A DNA stretch of 9,859 bases from Clostridiales bacterium (GTDB lineage Bacteria; Bacillota; Clostridia; Lachnospirales; Lachnospiraceae), in assembly GCA_015655565.1 (NCBI GenBank), contig JAATEU010000202.1:1-9859 (forward strand), in the 5' to 3' direction. Shown here piece by piece: positions 7,016-9,859 of the stretch (position 1 is its first letter; each line of letters begins with the position of its first letter). A model generated the notes under the pieces. It searched no databases and had not been told where the DNA came from. It was given only the letters and a program-made list of their open reading frames with translations. The translations under genes were made by a program, and so were the position numbers.

Positions 7016-8023
7016 TTATTGCCATCCATCTGTGCCATATTGTTCTACATTATCGGAATTAATGATAAAAGTGTCTACCACAATGTTACTGTCAACTGTT
7101 TCGCCGTTAATTACCTTTAATGCTGTTTCCATGGATAATTTACCAATTGTCTGGGGCGACTGTGCTCCTGTACCTGTCATGGTTCCTTCCTGGATTAATT
7201 TCTTAGCATCCGGATTACCGTCAACACCATATACTAAAACACCCGTTATTTCAGGATGCGCCGCTAATGCCTGAATACAACCCATAGCTGACGGATCATT
7301 TACTGCAAAGAAAGCTCCTAAGTCAGGATTCGCCTGAAGAGCATCTTCTGCTAAAGGAAGTGTAACGCCTGTATCCCCTTTACCATCAAGCTCACCAACG
7401 ATTTCAAAGTAGTCACCAACGGTATCTACAAAGCCGTTATACCGATCGATACAAGCCTGCCCGGAAGGAGAATGCATAATAAATACCTTTGAGCCTTCCG
7501 CTAATTTAGCCATCATATCTTTAGCAACAACGGTGCCTGCATTATAGTTATCTGACGCAATGATTGATTCAACCATATCCGTATCTGTTACAGGGGTATC
7601 AAAGTTAACAACCGGAACACCCGCATCTTTACAGGCCTGTAAAGCATCCTTAACACCGGTGGAGTCCATGGGAGCCACTAATAATACATCAATACCGGAA
7701 GCAAGGAGATCGCCGATCTGATCATTCATCTTAGACTGATCATTTTGAGCATCAATTGTTACCACCTCAACATTGTTCTTATCTGCTACTTCTTCCACGC
7801 CGTCTAATACTGCCAGCCAGAAAGCATTGTTCATTGTTGTCGGCGCATAACCGATAACAATTTTACCAGATGAGGAATCTGGGGCATCTGCCGAATCTTT
7901 TGTTGCGGAATCAGCGGAACCGGTGGGTGATATATCTCCTGTAGTATCCGATGATTTACCGCATCCCATTAAACTGAAAGTCATTGCTGCTGTTAATACT
8001 ACCCTTAAAAGAATTTTTTTCAT
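7016..8023 (-). CDS. Sugar-binding lipoprotein of a ribose-type ABC importer
   Basis: A 335-residue extracellular substrate-binding protein (Periplas_BP_4, RbsB-like). A signal peptide (KK then a hydrophobic run) ends in the lipobox LMGC with lipidated Cys 21, followed by a Ser/Asp/Thr-rich linker to about residue 53. Compared with E. coli RbsB, aligned by eye, pocket residues are kept at TMNNAFW (63-69), Asp 142, Arg 194, Asn 242, Asp 268 and Gln 288, but the Arg after the pocket Asp (Arg 90 of mature RbsB) is Thr 143. A sugar or polyol ligand is likely, not necessarily ribose. The start at 8023 is chosen because GGAGG lies 5 nt upstream and the signal peptide begins there; the frame extends to 8053 only through the leader repeat. 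It heads the importer genes and may have its own promoter (8164-8191). Confidence 0.94.
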   Translation of the reverse strand: MKKILLRVVLTAAMTFSLMGCGKSSDTTGDISPTGSADSATKDSADAPDSSSGKIVIGYAPTTMNNAFWLAVLDGVEEVADKNNVEVVTIDAQNDQSKMNDQIGDLLASGIDVLLVAPMDSTGVKDALQACKDAGVPVVNFDTPVTDTDMVESIIASDNYNAGTVVAKDMMAKLAEGSKVFIMHSPSGQACIDRYNGFVDTVGDYFEIVGELDGKGDTGVTLPLAEDALQANPDLGAFFAVNDPSAMGCIQALAAHPEITGVLVYGVDGNPDAKKLIQEGTMTGTGAQSPQTIGKLSMETALKVINGETVDSNIVVDTFIINSDNVEQYGTDGWQ

Positions 8024-8036
8024 TTTAACCTCCATC

Positions 8037-8141
8037 TGCCGCCTTGGCGGCATACAAATTGGTATGAAAGAAGCTCAAAGTGAAATTCCTATGGATTTCA
8101 TTTTGGAGTTCTTTCCGGTTGAAAATACTCTTTTTTCAACC
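8037..8141 (-). repeat. Structured leader repeat, copy B, with four hairpins
   Basis: Read leftwards, the hairpins are: GGTTGAAAA/TTTTCAACC (arms 8117-8125 and 8133-8141); GAAATCC/GGATTTC-like (8082-8099); CATAC/GTATG (8051-8055 and 8062-8066); and TGCCGCC/GGCGGCA (8037-8052). The last ends 3 nt before the GGAGG of the binding-protein gene. The part from 8037 to about 8085 matches copy A (4359-4406) in order and spacing. The central pair of the GC stem differs as C-G here and T-A in copy A, a compensatory change that supports an RNA fold. Confidence 0.55.
8098..8139 (-). CDS. Possible 13-residue leader peptide with TTG start
   Basis: A perfect AAAGGAGG is followed after 5 nt by TTG and the frame MKKEYFQPERTPK, stopping at TGA 8100-8098. 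The TTG lies inside the 5' arm of the GGTTGAAAA hairpin, so folding would hide the start. The peptide has no run of a regulatory amino acid. It may be a real leader ORF, or the truncated start of a small protein left in the repeat. No function can be assigned. Confidence 0.3.
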   Translation of the reverse strand: MKKEYFQPERTPK

Positions 8142-8163
8142 TAACCTCCTTTAATTTACATTA

Positions 8164-8191
8164 ATAATAGATTTTGCCTTCCCTAACTCAA
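8164..8191 (-). promoter_or_regulatory. Promoter candidate for the importer genes
   Basis: TTGAGT (8191-8186), a 16-bp spacer and TATTAT (8169-8164) face the binding-protein gene. Transcription would begin near 8157 and the leader of about 134 nt would contain the mini-ORF and all hairpins of repeat copy B. It would allow the importer to be expressed apart from the two enzyme genes. Confidence 0.4.
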
Positions 8192-8343
8192 GCAGGTAAG
8201 AACAGCGATATCCTTATCTACCCTAATAAGTATCTACACAACCCATTCAATTCATATAACCACTGACCTCCTTTCCTGACAAATTGAACGAATGCAGGTT
8301 GCTATATATCAATCCCATATTCGTCTTACCGGCAGACCTATTG

Positions 8344-9396
8344 TTATGGTTTAATTAATATTTTATAAAAAAACTCCTGCCTTTCTGCCATAATTCTAAT
8401 TGCTTCATAGGTCTTCTCCAAAGACATTCGATGTGAAATAATCGGTGATGTTTTAATGCTGCCATTCTGAAGAGCCTGTAAACTTAACTCCCAGGCATGG
8501 TGGGGAAAACTGACAAATTCAAAGCTCCAGGTACCTTTTACCGTAATCTGCCCTCTAAGAATTTTCTCAAAGGTTTCCTCTTTTATTTCAAGGCTCTTTG
8601 CAGGCCTTCCTACCAGCCCAAGAATTCCTGAACTTCTCAGTCCCATTATTGCCTGATTAAAAGTCACCCCCGAACCTGCTGCCTCAAACGCATAATCAAA
8701 ACCCAAACCGTTCGTCTTTTCCTTTATGATCTCGGATGCATCCTCCGTTGCACTGCATATTGCATCTGCAAACCCCATTTCTCCGGCAATATGCACTTTC
8801 TTTTCATCCAAATCGATTGCAAAAACCTTTTTGGCACCGAAAACCTTTGCCCACTGGGCAATAAATATACCAATTGCTCCAAGTCCGTAAACTGCCACGG
8901 CCGATCCATATTTCACATTACAATTCTGTACGACATGCAGGGCAACGCTGAGGGGCTCTAAAAATGCGACTGCATCCTCCTCCACATCCTCCGGAACAAT
9001 TACCACATTGTCCTCCGGAACCCGGGTATATTCTGCAAAACCGCCGTCATTTCGGGAACCCAGGAAATCATAGTTTTCACATTGGGCAAACTGACCGGTT
9101 TCACACATTTTACAGGTACGGCAGGGAATCAGGGGAATTACAGCAACTTTTTTACCCAACAGTTCTTTTCTCACTTTCTCTCCGAGTTCCGTTACAACTC
9201 CTCCAAATTCATGTCCCGGAATTGTGGGAAAGTGATAGGTCCCTTTCGTTAAAACCCTCGGGATATCGGAGCCGCATACACCGCAGGCTGTAACCTTTAC
9301 CAGAACATCATTCTCACCAAGTTCCGGTATTTTTACCTCTTCGTACCTTAAATCACCGGGAGCGTACAAAACTGCCGCCTTCATTGTTTCACTCAT
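8344..9396 (-). CDS. Zinc-dependent polyol(-phosphate) dehydrogenase, GatD-like
   Basis: A 350-residue cytoplasmic medium-chain dehydrogenase that should oxidise a secondary alcohol of a polyol or polyol phosphate to a ketose with NAD(P). Catalytic zinc ligands are Cys 41 (in CGVCGSD), His 62 and Glu 63 (in GHE) and Glu 147. Structural zinc ligands are Cys 92, 95, 98 and 106. The Rossmann motif GLGAIG is at 171-176, and Asp 195 at the end of the next strand favours NAD. The stretches CGSDIPR, PLIPCRTC and YDFLGSRNDGGFAEY closely match galactitol-1-phosphate 5-dehydrogenase GatD of E. coli, as recalled. Sorbitol or arabitol-phosphate dehydrogenases are alternatives. AGGAGG lies 7 nt before the ATG. 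It follows the SIS gene by 26 bp, so the two are probably co-transcribed. Confidence 0.9.
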   Translation of the reverse strand: MSETMKAAVLYAPGDLRYEEVKIPELGENDVLVKVTACGVCGSDIPRVLTKGTYHFPTIPGHEFGGVVTELGEKVRKELLGKKVAVIPLIPCRTCKMCETGQFAQCENYDFLGSRNDGGFAEYTRVPEDNVVIVPEDVEEDAVAFLEPLSVALHVVQNCNVKYGSAVAVYGLGAIGIFIAQWAKVFGAKKVFAIDLDEKKVHIAGEMGFADAICSATEDASEIIKEKTNGLGFDYAFEAAGSGVTFNQAIMGLRSSGILGLVGRPAKSLEIKEETFEKILRGQITVKGTWSFEFVSFPHHAWELSLQALQNGSIKTSPIISHRMSLEKTYEAIRIMAERQEFFYKILIKP

Positions 9397-9422
9397 TTAA
9401 AAACCTCCTAAGCCAGATTTCA

Positions 9423-9859
9423 TTATTCGAGATTTGCATGTTTCTTCCATAAAGTATGGATGTTCTCTATTTGTTTCTTTTCAATAATCATCATTGCGAC
9501 GGTATCGGACAGTAAAAGTATACTTTGTTCAAAAAGGCTGCTCATTGGCTGTTTTGAATGAATCTCATCCTCCAGATTTAATTTTGTTCCGCAAGGAATT
9601 CTTATAAATAAATCCTCATACTGTGTCATGGAACTTTCTTTGTTGGAACCGATATGTACAATCTTTGCACCATAGCTTTTTGCTATCTTAACAATATTAA
9701 CCGGAATTATGCTCTCTCCGGAACCGGAGCCGGCAATCAGAAGATCCTGTTCCGTTATTGCCGGTTCATCAATGGCACCGACATAGAATGCATGAATGCC
9801 CAGATGATTCAGTCTCTTAGCGAAAGCCTGCAGCATTAGAAGAACACGGCCGACACCGA
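9423..9859 (-). CDS. hxlB: SIS-domain 6-phospho-3-hexuloisomerase-like protein, 5' end outside window
   Basis: The last 144 residues of a sugar-isomerase (SIS) domain protein; about 40 N-terminal residues lie beyond the window. The frame continues upstream of the internal ATG 9836, reading GVGRVLLMLQAFAKRLNHLG, which matches the GAGRSG...AFAMRLMHLG stretch of HxlB. Further matches are the phosphate-loop GSGSGES, KQPMSSLFEQ, and the C-terminal HANLE ending typical of 6-phospho-3-hexuloisomerases, which interconvert a 3-hexulose 6-phosphate and fructose 6-phosphate. The usual Ser of GRSG is Val here, so substrate choice may differ. It is upstream of the dehydrogenase in the same operon. An HxlA partner would suggest formaldehyde fixation; none is visible. 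Here a role in polyol breakdown is more likely. Confidence 0.85.
   Translation of the reverse strand, partial: GVGRVLLMLQAFAKRLNHLGIHAFYVGAIDEPAITEQDLLIAGSGSGESIIPVNIVKIAKSYGAKIVHIGSNKESSMTQYEDLFIRIPCGTKLNLEDEIHSKQPMSSLFEQSILLLSDTVAMMIIEKKQIENIHTLWKKHANLE

Larger units (their letters stand above)
8024..8343. other. 320-bp gap between dehydrogenase and binding-protein genes
   Basis: No protein gene of normal size is present. The left half holds leader repeat copy B, a possible 13-codon leader peptide and hairpins. The middle holds a promoter candidate. The right part (about 8192-8343) contains an isolated AGGAGG (8273-8268, read leftwards) followed only by a two-codon frame, perhaps a relic of a lost gene. 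No terminator was seen after the dehydrogenase gene, so read-through from upstream remains possible. Confidence 0.6.

Noticed and set aside
8024..8053. Extended binding-protein start at 8053
   Set aside because: The extra ten residues come from the hairpin repeat; the signal peptide and ribosome site fit ATG 8023.
8247..8273. Second AGGAGG with ATG in the 320-bp gap as a gene start
   Set aside because: The frame ends after two codons and the spacing is about 11 nt; at most a relic.

Overview
The window looks like a chromosomal segment of a low-to-moderate GC Firmicute, most likely a gut Clostridia of the Lachnospiraceae type. The basis is strong AGGAGG-type ribosome sites, clostridial-style ABC and TetR proteins, and a lipoprotein sugar-binding protein. 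No tRNA, rRNA, CRISPR array or insertion-sequence transposase was seen.

Left part (1-4295): a transport and regulator module. Two adjacent ABC half-exporter genes are read leftwards: 1661-3433, intact, and 1-1664, cut by the window edge and carrying a +1 frameshift near its start. They are coupled by a 4-bp ATGA overlap and are probably the two halves of a heterodimer. A TetR-family regulator (3651-4295) is read divergently. The 217-bp gap between them holds two face-to-face promoter candidates with overlapping -10 boxes and several inverted repeats, including two copies of the same half-site pair (GATACA / TGTCTC) with spacers of 2 and 12 bp. The regulator is therefore likely to control itself and the exporter. 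The exported substrate is unknown.

Junction (4296-4424): the TetR gene and the next operon converge. Between them lies what looks like the 5' stub of another gene, with its own ribosome site, cut off as it meets the TetR 3' end. Just upstream of the stub is a structured repeat that recurs about 3.7 kb away. Hand counts of sample lines are mostly richer in G+C on the left (45-58%) than on the right (23-42%), which fits a join between two regions of different history.

Right part (4425-9859): a leftward sugar or sugar-alcohol operon. In transcription order it holds a SIS-domain 6-phospho-3-hexuloisomerase-like protein (5' end outside the window), a zinc-dependent polyol-phosphate dehydrogenase resembling GatD, and a complete ribose-type ABC importer: binding lipoprotein, double-NBD ATPase and permease. 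A 320-bp gap before the binding protein carries a promoter candidate, a possible 13-codon leader peptide and a series of hairpins. A further hairpin lies between the binding-protein and ATPase genes. The importer probably brings in a sugar or polyol, the dehydrogenase makes a ketose or ketose phosphate, and the SIS isomerase feeds it toward fructose 6-phosphate. A kinase, if needed, is not in the window, and the exact substrate cannot be told from sequence.
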